Shown: one piece after another, positions 11,922-24,639 of the stretch
How positions within the stretch are numbered: the stretch's first letter is position 1
Layout of the letters: each line of letters opens with the position of its first letter
Assembly (NCBI RefSeq): GCF_001625305.1
Contig: NW_017804242.1
Location: forward strand, 4,408,858 to 4,472,857
DNA: 64,000 nt
Reading direction: 5' to 3'
Origin: Branchiostoma belcheri
Lineage: Eukaryota; Chordata; Leptocardii; Amphioxiformes; Branchiostomatidae
Program-made: the position numbers and the translations under genes
Notes under the pieces: model-generated
What the model saw: only the letters and a program-made list of their open reading frames with translations
What the model was told of the DNA's origin: nothing
Database searches by the model: none

Positions 11922-13265
11922 TCAGACAGTCGTTTCTATTGAGGCTGTTGATGACTGTCTTACGGGTGATATCCGATCTGGGATGCGATGATCCGTTTGC
12001 ATCCACACGGTGCAGTTCTGCTTGACTGTGTTTGAGGAGTCGGTCCCCGCGGACGTCATGCACACAGGTGCCTGCTCCAGGCTCATGGTCAGAGGATCTG
12101 CCGTGGTTATCACCATAGCCGTGTCTAATTGGTGCGCTTCCAGTCCGCCGGGCGGCTCGTCTGTGCCGTACTGCTCGTACATAACGTCATACCTGGCGTC
12201 CATCGTTGGCGTGTCGTCCGGCGGGCTCGGCGGAGGCTGGCCGTAATTATGCACCGCGATCTGTTCCGTGTTGAAAGTATGGCTGGCAAGCCATAACGGA
12301 ACCTCCCCGAAATGCTCGTAAGAGAAGGAATATTGCCTTTGAATTTTTGTGCGTTTCGTGTTGCCTGAGGGTCTTCTTGAAGGATCGAATTGGTGGGGTG
12401 CAAACTCCTCTGTATTGATAGGCTGTACGGGGTGTAGGGAGGGAGGGCCGTCTCGTAGGTCTGCCTGCGAGGTAGCATTGCGCAGGTAGCCGTCCCTTGA
12501 ATCGACGCTGCTGCTTCTTGAGAATCGCCGACCGGCGTTAACGGACGAAGCCTGTTGCGCCCCATAATCCTGGGCGGCTGTCCAAGGATGTATATCCCCG
12601 GCTATCGTGTAACAGCGGTGTAGGCGTATGTGTGATTCACGGGGCTTCCTCGGAAGTGTATCTGATAACGTCGGCGTGTGAGGGAAGCTTCCTCTCATAC
12701 CGGGCTCCGGAATATAGCCATCTCCTATTGTACTTTCGTGAGGGAAGCCCCCCCTAAACGTCGTCTCATGCGTGTTCCCCACGCCGAATGAACGTTCGTG
12801 CGGGTACCCGCCTCTGAAGCTCGAATCCCTGGAGAAGCGGCCTCGTAGAAAATTCCGGCATCCTCGCAATCTTCCGCGAAATAGTCTCCCTAAATCAGGC
12901 TTCCAAAACCACCTTCCATGCTGATCCCGGTATCTCATTAGGAGCAAGATGATCAGCCACGCCAGAAGACCAAATATGATGATGAGCGCAATAGAAACGA
13001 GGATGTATCGTTTATGGTCGATCGGCGGCTTCATGTAGTCCAAATCGTAGAAGGGCGGCGAGGAGGCAGTAGGAGGAAAATCTGGCCTGGTCGTCATGTT
13101 TAGTCCTCCCTGCACAATGCCGGTTGGGTAGGTCTGGTTCGGGCGACTCTCCGCAGCAGGATGGCGCGTAACGTTTCTGGAAACAGAGTCAAATGGTTGG
13201 TTCTGTTCACGGAGGGATGCAGGTTTTAAGCAGCGCCGCCCGCTGACCGGGTAGTCCATTATCAT
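11922..13265 (-). CDS. Single-pass membrane protein with long cytoplasmic tail and PDZ ligand
   Basis: The open frame has 447 codons. Residues 1-86 carry three N-glycosylation sequons (N31, N43, N56). Residues 87-110 form one hydrophobic helix followed by Arg-rich residues, so the N-terminus is probably outside. Residues 150-200 hold four imperfect copies of an 'F/M-R-G-x-F/Y-P-H' unit. The tail has basophilic phosphorylation sites (around S249-S253, S300, S313), a proline cluster near 344-352 and tyrosines at 359-366. It ends E-T-T-V, a class I PDZ-binding motif. An in-frame TGA lies just before the first ATG. Two good splice acceptors occur, one at about 13291 and one inside the frame at 13177. 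The true exon may therefore start at residue 31 and join upstream exons at higher coordinates. The family is not recognised. Likely role is a scaffolded cell-surface protein. Confidence 0.8.
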   Translation of the reverse strand: MIMDYPVSGRRCLKPASLREQNQPFDSVSRNVTRHPAAESRPNQTYPTGIVQGGLNMTTRPDFPPTASSPPFYDLDYMKPPIDHKRYILVSIALIIIFGLLAWLIILLLMRYRDQHGRWFWKPDLGRLFRGRLRGCRNFLRGRFSRDSSFRGGYPHERSFGVGNTHETTFRGGFPHESTIGDGYIPEPGMRGSFPHTPTLSDTLPRKPRESHIRLHRCYTIAGDIHPWTAAQDYGAQQASSVNAGRRFSRSSSVDSRDGYLRNATSQADLRDGPPSLHPVQPINTEEFAPHQFDPSRRPSGNTKRTKIQRQYSFSYEHFGEVPLWLASHTFNTEQIAVHNYGQPPPSPPDDTPTMDARYDVMYEQYGTDEPPGGLEAHQLDTAMVITTADPLTMSLEQAPVCMTSAGTDSSNTVKQNCTVWMQTDHRIPDRISPVRQSSTASIETTV

Positions 13266-13279
13266 TCACAGAGGTGGGA

Positions 13280-15150
13280 TGCCGATTACTGAAAGAGAGT
13301 GTTATAATTGACAGTATTGGCCACCGTTGATAAGACGAGACGTATAGTGTATACATGATGAGATTTCTAAACATCTAACCAAGAAATATTTTCAAATAAA
13401 CCTTCGATTATACAAAAATAAAAATATTCATAAAATATGATTCTCCACAAGCATGTTGTCATTGAGTGAAGCATGCACTTATTCGAGCCCTTTTTGTCTT
13501 TCGTTCCACTAAGAATAGCCCCAGGTGCGTTTTTCTTTCTAATAATGATATCGATAAATTAATCGCAGGCTGCATAGTAAAGTCGGTGTGTTTGTGTGTT
13601 GATAAGATATAGGTAAAGTAGAACGCGGCTCATTTTCACCAAACAAGCTAGACAGCGCCAATATTTTACCCACAGATAACGATCGTTGCCACCGTAGATT
13701 TGCATTGAATTTAAAAAAGCTGGCGTGAAGAGAGCCACAGGAGTAGTACAAGACGAACGGTTATTCCCTGGCAAAATATTACCTCTCCGTGTAGGCATAG
13801 GTTACGTCTTAGGGCTATGCCGCAGAGTAATTAATGCCTGTCTTTTTTGTCTGGATCAGACACTAGACCGATGGGTCAATACGCGAGCCAGTCTATGCAT
13901 TTACTGTTGAGGATGAAGATCCTTTAATTCCTTCTCCGTCTATTTGGCAATGGCTAAGTACGTGTAAATATTCTCTCTCACATTTGAATAGTGTCCCCGT
14001 CAAATGGCAGAGGCGTTTTTCAATGCGTGCAGAAAATGCCAGGAATGAGTTAGAGGGACACGGTTCGTGATTCAATATTATTATGAGAGCGCCTGCTTTT
14101 GTTATTATGATGGTCTGATTTTAGATCACAATATTCAATAAAGTCTCGTATTATGAGAATCTAAGGAGTATATTCAAAGGTCAACAGTGGATCTTCTTCC
14201 GCTTTCCACTGGTAAAAAATGCACAGCAGTAACACAACATAATAAGCAATTCATCAAAACGTCTGGCCACAAACAAACTGATATTAGTTCTAATAATGGC
14301 CTATATATTGGCCTTTTCTTGTATATTGGTGTATGGTAAATTGTGATTTACAAACGAGGGATTGTTCATTGCTGCAGTTTATGTGGAGTTGGATATTGTT
14401 TTATTTTCCTTGCGTTTGACGATGGCATTGGCGTTGGCGCCATGTCCCATCCACTGTGACTGCCGTGGTATGTATTCCCCAACACGTACGCCACTCTACG
14501 GAGATAAGCACCTGACGGAATTGCGCCCAACATCTACTCTCACCTACACCACCCTTAATAACCCGCCTGCAGCCCGACTCGTAGGTCAGCGGGGTTCTGG
14601 GAGAATGGAAGCGGCGCATAGCCAATTTGGGCAGTTGGCCTTTAGCGAGGGGGTTACTACAAAGATGTAGCACGGTAATCAGCCGCATCGGTGGTCTGAG
14701 TCGTTCTAAAATATACCTGCCTAAAAGGTACACTTTTGAAATGTCATCAGCAGTAGACAGGTCCGTCATGTGTGTAATGGTTACAGGAAGCTACAAAAAA
14801 ATTACAGTAAAATCGGGGTGATCAGTAGGCGCCACAAGGTGTCGTGACAAATGACATTGGACAAGTCTGACTCGTTGGAACGCTGCAACAGTTTACAGTG
14901 AGGGATTGGTAGACTCCGTCTGTGGACACTAAATCGACCGATAGCATTGTGTCCGGACCATACATCTTGTAGAGTAATGACGTATGCACGACCTTTATCT
15001 TCACAAAGCAGAAGGGTCGTTGACCTCTACTTCTGACTTATAAGCCACCATGAATGAACGAGGCAATCGTTTAACCAATTAACTGGTTGATGCATTGATG
15101 GATACACGCTATGTCGCCACTTTTTCTCATGATAAATAAACATTGGGCTC
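13280..15150. other. Intergenic or intronic stretch upstream of the membrane-protein exon
   Basis: Would contain the upstream exons or promoter of the minus-strand gene at 11.9-13.3 kb, but no exon can be supported. The minus-strand 122-codon frame at 14401-14769 has weak coding character and no domain. Confidence 0.4.
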
Positions 15151-15157
15151 GTTAGGC

Positions 15158-16219
15158 ACCGCACCACGGCAATGCTTCATCATTAACCGTTACTGGAGAC
15201 TCCCAATGATAATGAGACTAATCTGTATTACGCCAAGGTCTGTTGATAAATCAATTCGTTCATTTAGTGTTATTTGATCTTACGGCGAAGAGAGGTCCGA
15301 TGATGTATAGATTTGGCCTTCAATGTTTGTCTTATGTATGCATCATTGGCTTGGCTAGCTGGTAAGTTATGTAGTCGATGGAGAAATGTGTACTCGGCAA
15401 CGACAATGACCAATGACTTCTCTTTGGTTCTGTGTGTACGGCTATGTCTTTTCGGCCCGATGCGCCGTCTGAATTCCCTGCCACAAGTCTTGTTGCACAG
15501 GTGGGTTGCAAAGGTATAAAAAAACTAGAAAAATTCCAACGGCATAGCTGGTCTGGTCAGAAGCTATTTTAGGATATTTCTGACTGAAAATGTACGTTTT
15601 GAGGATCCCGTGTCATCACAGTTAAAGCACTCATGGTTAAATATTGGTAAACGTAACTTAGCTACAACTCAACTCTAAGTGTTGTCTACTAAATTGGTAT
15701 TCTTTGTAAATATGTATTCAATATTTCTTCTTTTTATTTCATAAGGTAAAATCATTTTAAACAATTAGCATATTGAACCAGGAGGATGGTTTCTTTTCTT
15801 TTTGTTGTGTCGAAGCAGACGATATGAAAGATTCATCTCGTGTTCGCGGCCTTTTGGGCGGATGCATACTACTCAGCAACAGTTGTACGTGCTGTGCCGC
15901 GATAACTAGTAGTTCCTAAAGTCGCTCTGTACATCAGAGCCTGTTTTCATCCTCCGCATTTGGACATGCACAGGAAAACCGTTCATCTCAGCTGGCTGCT
16001 TTCCATGACTCCTATCGATGTATTTTGCTTTATCAAATCGTACCATTTTAGCTGCTTTCCAAACGTCTTCTTAATGTTCAATGGATTCTCGCTCTGTACA
16101 TCAGACCCTGTTTTCACCCTCCGTATATGGTGACATGCACAGGAAAAGCATCCATCTCTGTCTGCTGCTTTCGACTCCTATCAATGTATTTTGCTTTATC
16201 AAATCGTACAATTTTAGCT
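15158..16219. repeat. 1.1 kb duplicated block, copy 1
   Basis: Nearly identical to 16241-17403, with scattered substitutions. Copy 2 has an extra segment of about 85 bases (about 16635-16720). The 3' part contains two imperfect units of about 165 bases (15923-16089, 16090-16219) built on 'gctctgtacatcaga..ttttagctgctttccaaacg'. No gene was seen. Confidence 0.9.
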
Positions 16220-16239
16220 NNNNNNNNNNNNNNNNNNNN
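16220..16239. other. Assembly gap (20 N)
   Basis: A run of exactly 20 Ns. It separates the two near-identical blocks, so apparent open frames that read through it are meaningless. Confidence 1.
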
Positions 16240-16240
16240 G

Positions 16241-17403
16241 ACCGCACCACGGCAATGCTTCATCATTAACCGTTACTGGAGACTCCCAATGATAATGAGA
16301 CTAATCTGTATTACGCCAAGGTCTGTTGATAAATCAATTCGTTCATTTAGTGTTATTTGATCTTACGGCGAAGAAAGGTCCGATGATGTATAGATTTGGC
16401 CTTCAATGTTTGTCTTATGCATGCATCATTGGCCTGGCTAGCTGGTAAGTTATGTAGTTGATGGAGAAATGTATACTCGGCAACGACAATGACCAATGAC
16501 TTCTCTTTTGGTTCTGTGTGTACGGCTATGTCTTTTCGGCCCGATGCGCCGTCTGAATTCCCTGCCACACGTCTTGTTGCACAGGTGGGTTCCAAAGGTA
16601 CCAAAAATATTAGAAAAATCCCAACGGCACAGCTGAAAAATTGTGGAAATATTGTTTAAAAGCACTGGCCAAATTTGTCACACATGTAGTCTTGACAAGT
16701 ATGAATAATGTAGCAATTTCAATTTCTGGTCAGAAGCTATTTTAGGATATTTCTGACTGAAAATGTACGTTTTTGGCTCCTGTGTCATCACAGTTGAAGC
16801 AATCATGGTTAGATATAGGTAAACGTAACTTAGCTACAACTCAACAGTAAGTGTTACCTACTAAATTGTTATTCTTTAGAATCGGAAATATGTACTCAAT
16901 ATTTCTTCTTTTAATTTCTACACACATAAGGATAATTATTCTAAACAATTAGCATGTTGAAGCAGGAAGATGGTTTCTTTTCTTTTCGTTGTGTCGAAGC
17001 AGACGATATGAAAGATTCATCTCATGTTCGCGGCCTTTTGGGCGGATGCATACTACTCAGCAACAGTTGTACGTGCTGTGCCGCGATAACTAGTAGTTCC
17101 TAAAGACGCTCTGTACATCAGAGCCTGTTTTCATCCTCCGCATTTGGACATGCACAGGAAAACCGTTCATCTCAGCTGGCTACTTTCCATGACTCCTATC
17201 GATGTATTTTGCTTTATCAAATCGCACAGTTTTAGCTGCTTTCCAAACGTCTTCTTAATGTTCACTGGATGCTCGCTCTGTAGATCAGACCCTGTTTTCA
17301 CCCTCCGTATATGGTGACATGCACAGGAAAAGCATCCATCTCTGCCTGCTGCTTTCGACTCCTATCAATGTATTTTGCTTTATCAAATCGTACAATTTTA
17401 GCT
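16241..17403. repeat. 1.1 kb duplicated block, copy 2
   Basis: Matches copy 1 in order from its first base after the gap. It is either a genuine tandem copy or the second haplotype placed beside the first. Confidence 0.9.
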
Positions 17404-17662
17404 GCTTTTCAAACGGGTCTTTACTGATCACTGCAATTATTATGAATTAACATTTACGTCGCTCGTATGTTCACTGAATGATCGCTCTGTATATCACCCA
17501 CCGTATATGTTGATATGCACAGAAAACTCATCCATCTCTGCTTGCTGCTTTTGAATCCGTTCACTGAATATTGCTTCATCAAATTGTAAAATTTTAACTG
17601 TTTTCCAAACGGGTTCTTATTGATCAGTACGATTATTATGAATTAACATTTACGTCGCTCGT
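17404..17662. repeat. Further unit of the 165 bp minisatellite
   Basis: A third, more diverged unit (17477-17613) continues the repeat seen in both copies. A 'gattattatgaattaacatttacgtcgctcgta' stretch occurs on both sides of it (17436-17470 and 17630-17664). Confidence 0.7.
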
Positions 17663-20600
17663 ATAAGAGTAGAATGTAAGGAGACGTGAGGACAAGGGCG
17701 TTGCCTGGAGAAATATATAACTGCAGTCAACCATGACACATGCATTGCAGCAGCTATATTTTCCGGGAAAATACAAATTTGTGTGTTCGAGCAGCAGCAA
17801 AACTACAACGTTACTGAAAATCTTGAAATTTATCAACCTTACCTGACGCAATTCTAGATAGGATTCTATTCTAAAATATCTCTCCTTCAAGATTTTGCCT
17901 TATAGAAATAGCAACAAAAATAATGACGTGGGTGGAGAGTGAGATTACTGGAAGATCTGCATTTTCCTGGAAAAGCGTCCCACATCGTCTCCATGTACGT
18001 CATCACAAATGTCCCTACCTGTAGGAGTAATGCTCCGTCGATTTACATGATTTTCTACAACCCACATTGACGTATCACTGAACTTGCGGCATCGAGCCCT
18101 GATATAACACATTTGTCATGTACATTTTTTCCAGTGAACTGCCAATAATTTGCTCTAATAGTCTTGATTAAACTAATCACGTATCGCCCTAATTACTGTG
18201 ATTGCCTCCTTGACAGGGATGGAAAGTAGCGTCTCTACTGAACACGTCTAGAGACACAACATCGATCTCAAATGTTCAACAAAAGCCTCACAACAAAACA
18301 GATCCTCCGTGTTGCAAGGTCACCATATCCCTGATCAAAAACAGATTACGGTCCCTTCGGCAGTAGCGTCTATAAATCTGTAAGATACATACCTGCGTCT
18401 CTGGTGCTTCTTGCCATCGCTCCTGATGCCACCGGCACGCAGTGCAGTTCCTTGCGTTGCAGGGGAGTGAAAATGAGGAGCTTGGCGTCTCTTTGTATGC
18501 AGTCTACGGTGCGTTTTTTTATACTGTGGACTTTACCATCTAACAGTCAGTCGCAATGCGTGTGCTAAATATGCGAAGGTTTGGGCATTGATGCATGCAA
18601 ACGGGCCACGCATTTTCACCTCTGTGCTACGTAAGCGAGGCTTCCTCATTATTTTTCAATTTCTTTCTCATCGAGCTTGATAAGATAGTCTACGGCTATT
18701 GGGAAGAGCAGGGTCACGATCAGCTATCTCCAGTGAATTGTGACATATAGGCGAGCTGGCAGCTCTGTTTTAAATGAAAATTCCTGAACACGAAAAGATT
18801 TACCTGATCCTTTCTGTGGCAAGTTGCACCGCAGTCTAATAAAAATTCCCAGACACTGGGGCTTCGGCTGAGCGTTTAGGGAAAACGCCTTCATGTCAAG
18901 CACGTATATAACCGAGGCACACGTTTGAAAGGTCGTTTACAAGAAATGTCTTTGGGGAGAGAACGTTGTCCTTAACGGAATTGCAAATTTCAAGTAAATC
19001 TGATCTTCGGGGTGATTATGATTGATGAGCTGTTTCATCCACTCTCCAATAAAGCGAGTCGTGGTGAGGACCTAATATATCAAAAGTTACTATAATAGCT
19101 AACTGGTAATATATCAAATTTCTCATCGTTTTTTAACACCTGTGAAGACCTAGCAAAGGCAACCGTTTGAATCTGAGCATCGCATATTCAATGCAATAAA
19201 TATTCTTGATGAGGCCAGCTATAAAATATCGACACACTAGCACATCTGTATCGGTATTCCATACTTCGAGCGTTTTAAACAAGCCCCAAGATGAATTATT
19301 TTTTCAGGGTGTAACTCAGGATTCCACTAGTAACCATTTTCCACCAACAATTTTCGGCATGTCAATATAATATATTTCTTACGATACTTTGTTAAAATTA
19401 CTGTGTAGATACGTGACTAGAATAATGGCTCTGAAAAATCTGGTGTCCAAGCCCTAAGAACTTAAAAGAGGTTCTTTATTTTATCCTCCCAGAAGTACGA
19501 ACTAGTTGACACCGATTTGGGGACAAGCTGAGTTTTAGGTCAATTACCAAGGAAGCACAGACGGGAAGCTTAAAACGTGTCTCATCATTTAACGCATGTA
19601 GTGCCACAGTCAGGCTATTCCAACTGAGGAATTGGCACAAAACGCTCGTTAAAGAAGCTTCAATGACCTGTTAGTATCTTAATGGGGATATGTCCAACAG
19701 AGATAAAGCGCCAGGCAGTCTCCCGTATTTCCAATCGACAGCCATAGTGGTCACAGTCGGTTCACTTTTAAAGATGCAACCCAACGGTCACGGGAAGTTG
19801 AGCGCTTACGGGACGCGGGAGAACCGGCGTTTGAAAGGAGCTATTATTCTAAATCGGCCTGTTGGTTCTTGTTGAACGCGCAAAAAGCATGCTTACCACA
19901 GAGAGATCTTATTCACGATAACCCTTCGGGTCGTTGAGCAAAGTCAGTCACTTTCCTGCCCTGTATATTATGTTTATGTACAGTTTATTGTAATTTGTAT
20001 ATTATTTCACGCTACTGTACGATCTTAGATAATTTTTTCTGTGTTGTTTTGTTTATGTTAAGTGCAATACAAATGTTAAAAAAAGTTCGCGGTTCTAGAC
20101 TGAGTTGTATATATGTAAGTGCTTTTGTGCCTATTTTCATAATACAAACATTTGCATCCGTACATTTCAATTGGCCCCAACTTAATGGTTGTTCAAAGAA
20201 ATACCGTTTTGCTTAATGAGACATGGATGTTTCTATCGACATAAGGAGTGGCTACAGGCTTGGGAGCAGGAGGCAGCAGTCCTAAGCCTTAGTTACTTCT
20301 TGCAAATCAATAAACGTGCAGAATATGCAAGACTAAATCAATATGGATGGGCTGAATCAGAATAAATGTCTGCTGTAATTCAGAGACTTGTAATGTGCAA
20401 TTGCAAGCGCAGTTATCTTCAAACGCTGCCTCATTCCCCCTCAGGATTTCAAAGTTGTGGCCATACAAACATGAAAAATGACTGCCTTTCCGTTTGTAAT
20501 GTGTAAACAAACTATTTTGCACATCAATTATACAAGATAGAACGCATGGTATCTACTGCTAGCTGTAACATACATCCTATGAGACTAATCTACCTTAAAA

Positions 20601-21790
20601 TATTGCCATTTCTGTTTTGAATTGAGAGATATTAATGAAAGTGTATTGCAAATTCCTGACCGAGGGCTAACAAAAGAACAGGATAACAAAATAAACAGTA
20701 AAAATGACAATAATTAATGCTAATGCTACTTAGGATATAGTTATTGTTGGGTTTGATTTTTTCTATGTGCAGTGGAGTATGATATGGCCGACATTTTGCG
20801 AGATATATGAATTGGGAGGTGTTAATAAAAATGCAATTTTTTGTAGGCTGGGACAATTTGAATTAAGGTAGGGAACATTTTGGTGACCATTTCAAATGAC
20901 AAATAAAATTAATAACGTTATGTACCTACTATTTCCTTCCTACGTATGTGTCTACAATGAAGATTATATTAGATAAAGTAAACTGCATCATGGATAGTAA
21001 ATGTAAATGTAGGTAGTTAGAAATGTTATTGAGGTACATCATTTTGTCAATTATTTGCTTGTAAACACTGGAGACCCATAGGAATAAAAGGATGTGGTAA
21101 CAGTTTAACGATGTCACAACAAAACGTGGTGGCAAAGATTTATTCGACTTTTTATACGTGCTGTATGTCTAGGGGTGACGTAGTGTGATCAGTGGTACTG
21201 CAACTATCACCATTTGTAAACTTTACGGGGTCGTGACTGGTAAGAATGATATATAGTCTAACCAATACGCAATGCTTCTCTTAAACGAATCAACGGTAAT
21301 ATTGCATTAAACACAAGCCTTCAGAAAACTTCAATAAAGAATAATAGTCTTGTGCCTTATGAATCTGCATAGTTTGCGAAAAATACTTTATGTGCATTAA
21401 GATATTAAGGTTTTTTAACCAATTACTACTAAGCTGTGATGGAATTGTAAAATATTTATGAAAACGGCTTATGAATGTAAATACTACGATTGTCTTTTAG
21501 AAAGTACCTACACAATCCACAATTCAGCAAAATGGCTCCGAGTAATTTTAACCTGAATAAACCATTCATTCATTCATTCAAAGATGTTTGCCTGCCTCGT
21601 AGTTGGGCAGATGACACTTAGTGTTAAAGAGGGCATTTGGCCACCTTGCCGGGCAATTAGAGAATTGGTTAAGCATTGATCATCATTCCGGTTCTTCGTG
21701 CCCAGGCCATTGAACTCGAACATTACTAAGAGGGAAGGTCTTTAGCCAGCTGAGTCAGGGTATGGAAAGACTCCGACTTACGTGTAAAAG
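17663..21790. other. Long gene-poor stretch
   Basis: No frame longer than 84 codons and none with coding character. It ends with AATAAA followed by four CATT repeats (about 21553-21579), the usual end of a plus-strand CR1/L2-like LINE or of a transcript that has captured one. Confidence 0.45.
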
Positions 21791-21794
21791 AAGA

Positions 21795-22130
21795 GGTTTC
21801 AGACTTACGGGAGGGTTTAGGGTTGTGTGAATATATTAAAACTGTATTGAATGATCGTGAGGGAAATACCCGATTGAATTACATCATAGAGTGGATTATT
21901 ACGTTTGTATGGCGTAACTTGCGCAGGTGTTACACCATGGCCCATGGGTTTATGTTACACAAAGTTTAGGTATTACATCATAGTTCATAGCATGATGACT
22001 ACACAGTGCGCAGTTCTGGCGTCCGATCCTGCCACATCTGAACCCCTGGCCCAGTCCTGGTCACAACCCTGCCAATCAGTTGAAGCCCAATCTCCGCCCA
22101 CTCATTTCCAGGAAAAGATGCATATTATTA
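21795..22130 (+). repeat. Dispersed repeat family D, copy 2
   Basis: Carries the family blocks in order: 'agacttacgggag', 'gaatatattaaaactgtattgaatgatcgtgag', 'gattgaattacatcatag', then 'aaccctgccaatcagttgaagccc' and 'ccgcccactcatttcca'. Confidence 0.75.
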
Positions 22131-22139
22131 CGTCCAGGG

Positions 22140-23280
22140 TCTCCCACAACGCTACTTCTAATAAGTCAAAGTAGCGCTAATACTTCAGCTGGAGGCGCAA
22201 CAGTCTGGCCGTCCCCCTTGGACGGTATCGCTCACATTACAACATTCACGTCACATTACTCACGAGCTTCTCGCGGGCTGGGAAAATCCCTGAATGATAC
22301 CTTCGGATTTTCCTGCCTAAAAAATTTACAAGTCTCCAGTCGCGTCAAGGGACTCACACGACTGTATATACATGTCAAATAGGGTCTACTAACGTTTCTG
22401 CACCGGGGCAACCGGGCAAAGGGGCCAGATTACTGACGAATGGATGGATACCCCAGCTATAGGACTTCTGAGCTTGGAACAGTGCCCAAGTAGGCGAACA
22501 GGACTAACAAGCCAGGCAATGCAATAGATCTACACTTTTATGTTATGTGTTTTTACGCTAGTTAACGACAACCTTCCTTTACACTCCCCCAAAGAATCGT
22601 CGCCGCCATCTCTGATATATATTTTAGCTGTAAGTCTAATTGAATGGGATAGATAATATGAAAAGAGCATTTATCTTCGTTATAGGTAGTAACGGCCATA
22701 TCCCCTAAGACACCCTCCCCTGATTTAAAACCACTGCCCGCCGCCTGAAAGCGCCCATAACGATAGCCGGGCAATAGATCTCGTCATAAATCTACCAAAC
22801 GTTGGAGGGAAGAAATGTTTTCCGTACGGGATCATCGCCCGGAGCGGGAGGAATATTCATCTCACGGGCTTGGCGGTAGTCATGACCTTCGGATGTTACA
22901 CACCGGTCACGTTCATCAGACATGCGGACGACAGCAACGCGTGGTGACGCAAGGAGTTCAGGTCTAATTTGTATCTTTATCATCCGTACGGAACCTAGCC
23001 ATACATTAGGCAAATGGGCATACACAGTAGACAACACAGCGATGCCCCCAAGGAGGTGACCAACAATAATTTATAGTGCCTCCACATGATGTACGTGTAT
23101 CCATAAGGTCCAATGTACCGACATTTGTGATGAACTGTAATAGTAGCTCTAACTATATTAGCGACATTCTGGTCATCACAACCCATATCAAACCGGTGTA
23201 TCGTCTACCGGTTCAAACTTTCGTGCCGTTGCCCTAGATTGCCAGAAGCTTGAGCCAGATGATGTCAGTGTCAACTGCAA
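22140..23280. other. Intergenic stretch between D copies
   Basis: Several short open frames on both strands and no supported gene. The sequence is moderately GC-rich at 22690-23200. Confidence 0.4.
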
Positions 23281-23284
23281 AGCA

Positions 23285-23560
23285 TTGGAGATTTCAGACT
23301 TAAGGACGTGTTTTGGGCTTTTGTCAATGTATTGTAAACTGCATTGTATGCCCATGCGGGAAATATCCAACTGAGATCATAATATTACTCATACGATCGC
23401 ATGACGTAACTTACTCAGGTTTATGACACTGTGGTTTATGTTGCATACCGTGACGACACAGTATTGATTCCTGGCGACCTACCACCCAGGGCATGCCGGG
23501 TCAAAACCCTGCCAATCAACTGAAACCCAATCTCCGCCCACTCACTTCCAGTCCTTGCTG
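23285..23560 (+). repeat. Dispersed repeat family D, copy 3
   Basis: The best preserved 3' half of the family, with 'taccacccagggcatgccgggtcaaaaccctgccaatcaactgaaaccc' spread over 23480-23529 and the 'ccgcccactcacttccag' end block. Confidence 0.75.
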
Positions 23561-24309
23561 TTCGGGACAAGATAACTACCCACCCCCATAAACCAACACC
23601 ACCCAAAAAATTCTGAATCCATACTGGATTGCCTTATGTATCTGTATCTGTATAGCGGGTACAACCGTCCCGCGGCGTAACACACCAACTTCGCAGGTAC
23701 GCGGCGCGGTGGCAGCTAGCTATATTACACCGAACCAAGTTTCAAATGTTAATTGTACAGTAAAATCCAACCAACAAAGAGACCTTAAACAGTTTTCCCA
23801 GGCTTACTGTTGACAACAGCCCGGTTGAACACTTATCTCGGAATGCCATTTTAGGTCCTGCCAGTAGCCAGTAGCATACCAATTGAGCCTGGAATACTGT
23901 TATCTGTAATCTGCTGACGTACATATTGAAACTATTCTTGGCATGTTCCAATCTTCTGAGCCCTCTCATCTTTAATGAGTTACACAATTCCTCATACGGT
24001 GTATAGCCTGTTGAACAGTTAGTTAAGTACGAGATCGTTAGCGCAAATTGACCATTATCTTCTGCAGTGTGACTACCCTCTAAGTTCTTGAATAAAATCC
24101 TCTATCGCTTTTACTTGTTTGACCTCTAGCTCTCCTTTGAGTGTTGCTATGCTGCCCAGGCATGTTTTTTTATCGTTGTTTGAGAAGAGCTCATTTCATG
24201 CCTGCCATGTCAAATTACCAGCAGGATGCAACTGTAGACTATTCCTCCCAGTAATAATTCCCAGGACGGAAGTATTGTTTTGAGGGGCGCTGGGTTAGAG
24301 AGAGTTTGT

Positions 24310-24625
24310 AGGTATCTCGACCTCAGCTGCAAGGGTTGGAAGTGAGTGGGTGGAGCTTTAGCTTGAGTTTCAGTTGATTGGCAGGGTTTTGACCCGGTAT
24401 CCCCTGAGTGGTAAGATGTGATATTAGGTCACCGAGAATGCTCACGGTGTATTCACGGTATGAAACATGAACCACGATGTAATACCAGATAAGCTACGCC
24501 ATACAATCGTTAGGGTAAAATTAATTCCATCATGTAATTCAGTCGGGTATGTCCGAGGATCATACAATACAGTTCCAATACATTCATGGATTCCCAAACA
24601 CTTCCAGTGAGTATGAGGTCTCCGA
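24310..24625 (-). repeat. Dispersed repeat family D, copy 4 (reverse)
   Basis: Reverse orientation: 'gaagtgagtgggtgga', 'tttcagttgattggcagggttttgacccgg', then 'aattcagtcgggtatgtcc' and 'gattcccaaacacttcc'. With copies 2 and 3 it forms a local cluster with one inverted member. Confidence 0.75.
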
Positions 24626-24639
24626 AGTCTTGTAAGCTC

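Noticed and set aside
12125-12565. 146-codon minus-strand frame inside the membrane-protein exon
   Set aside because: It overlaps the 447-codon frame in another phase and lacks any organised feature, whereas the longer frame has a membrane helix, repeats and a PDZ ligand.
16081-16360. Open frames reading through the gap
   Set aside because: They cross 20 Ns and duplicated non-coding sequence.
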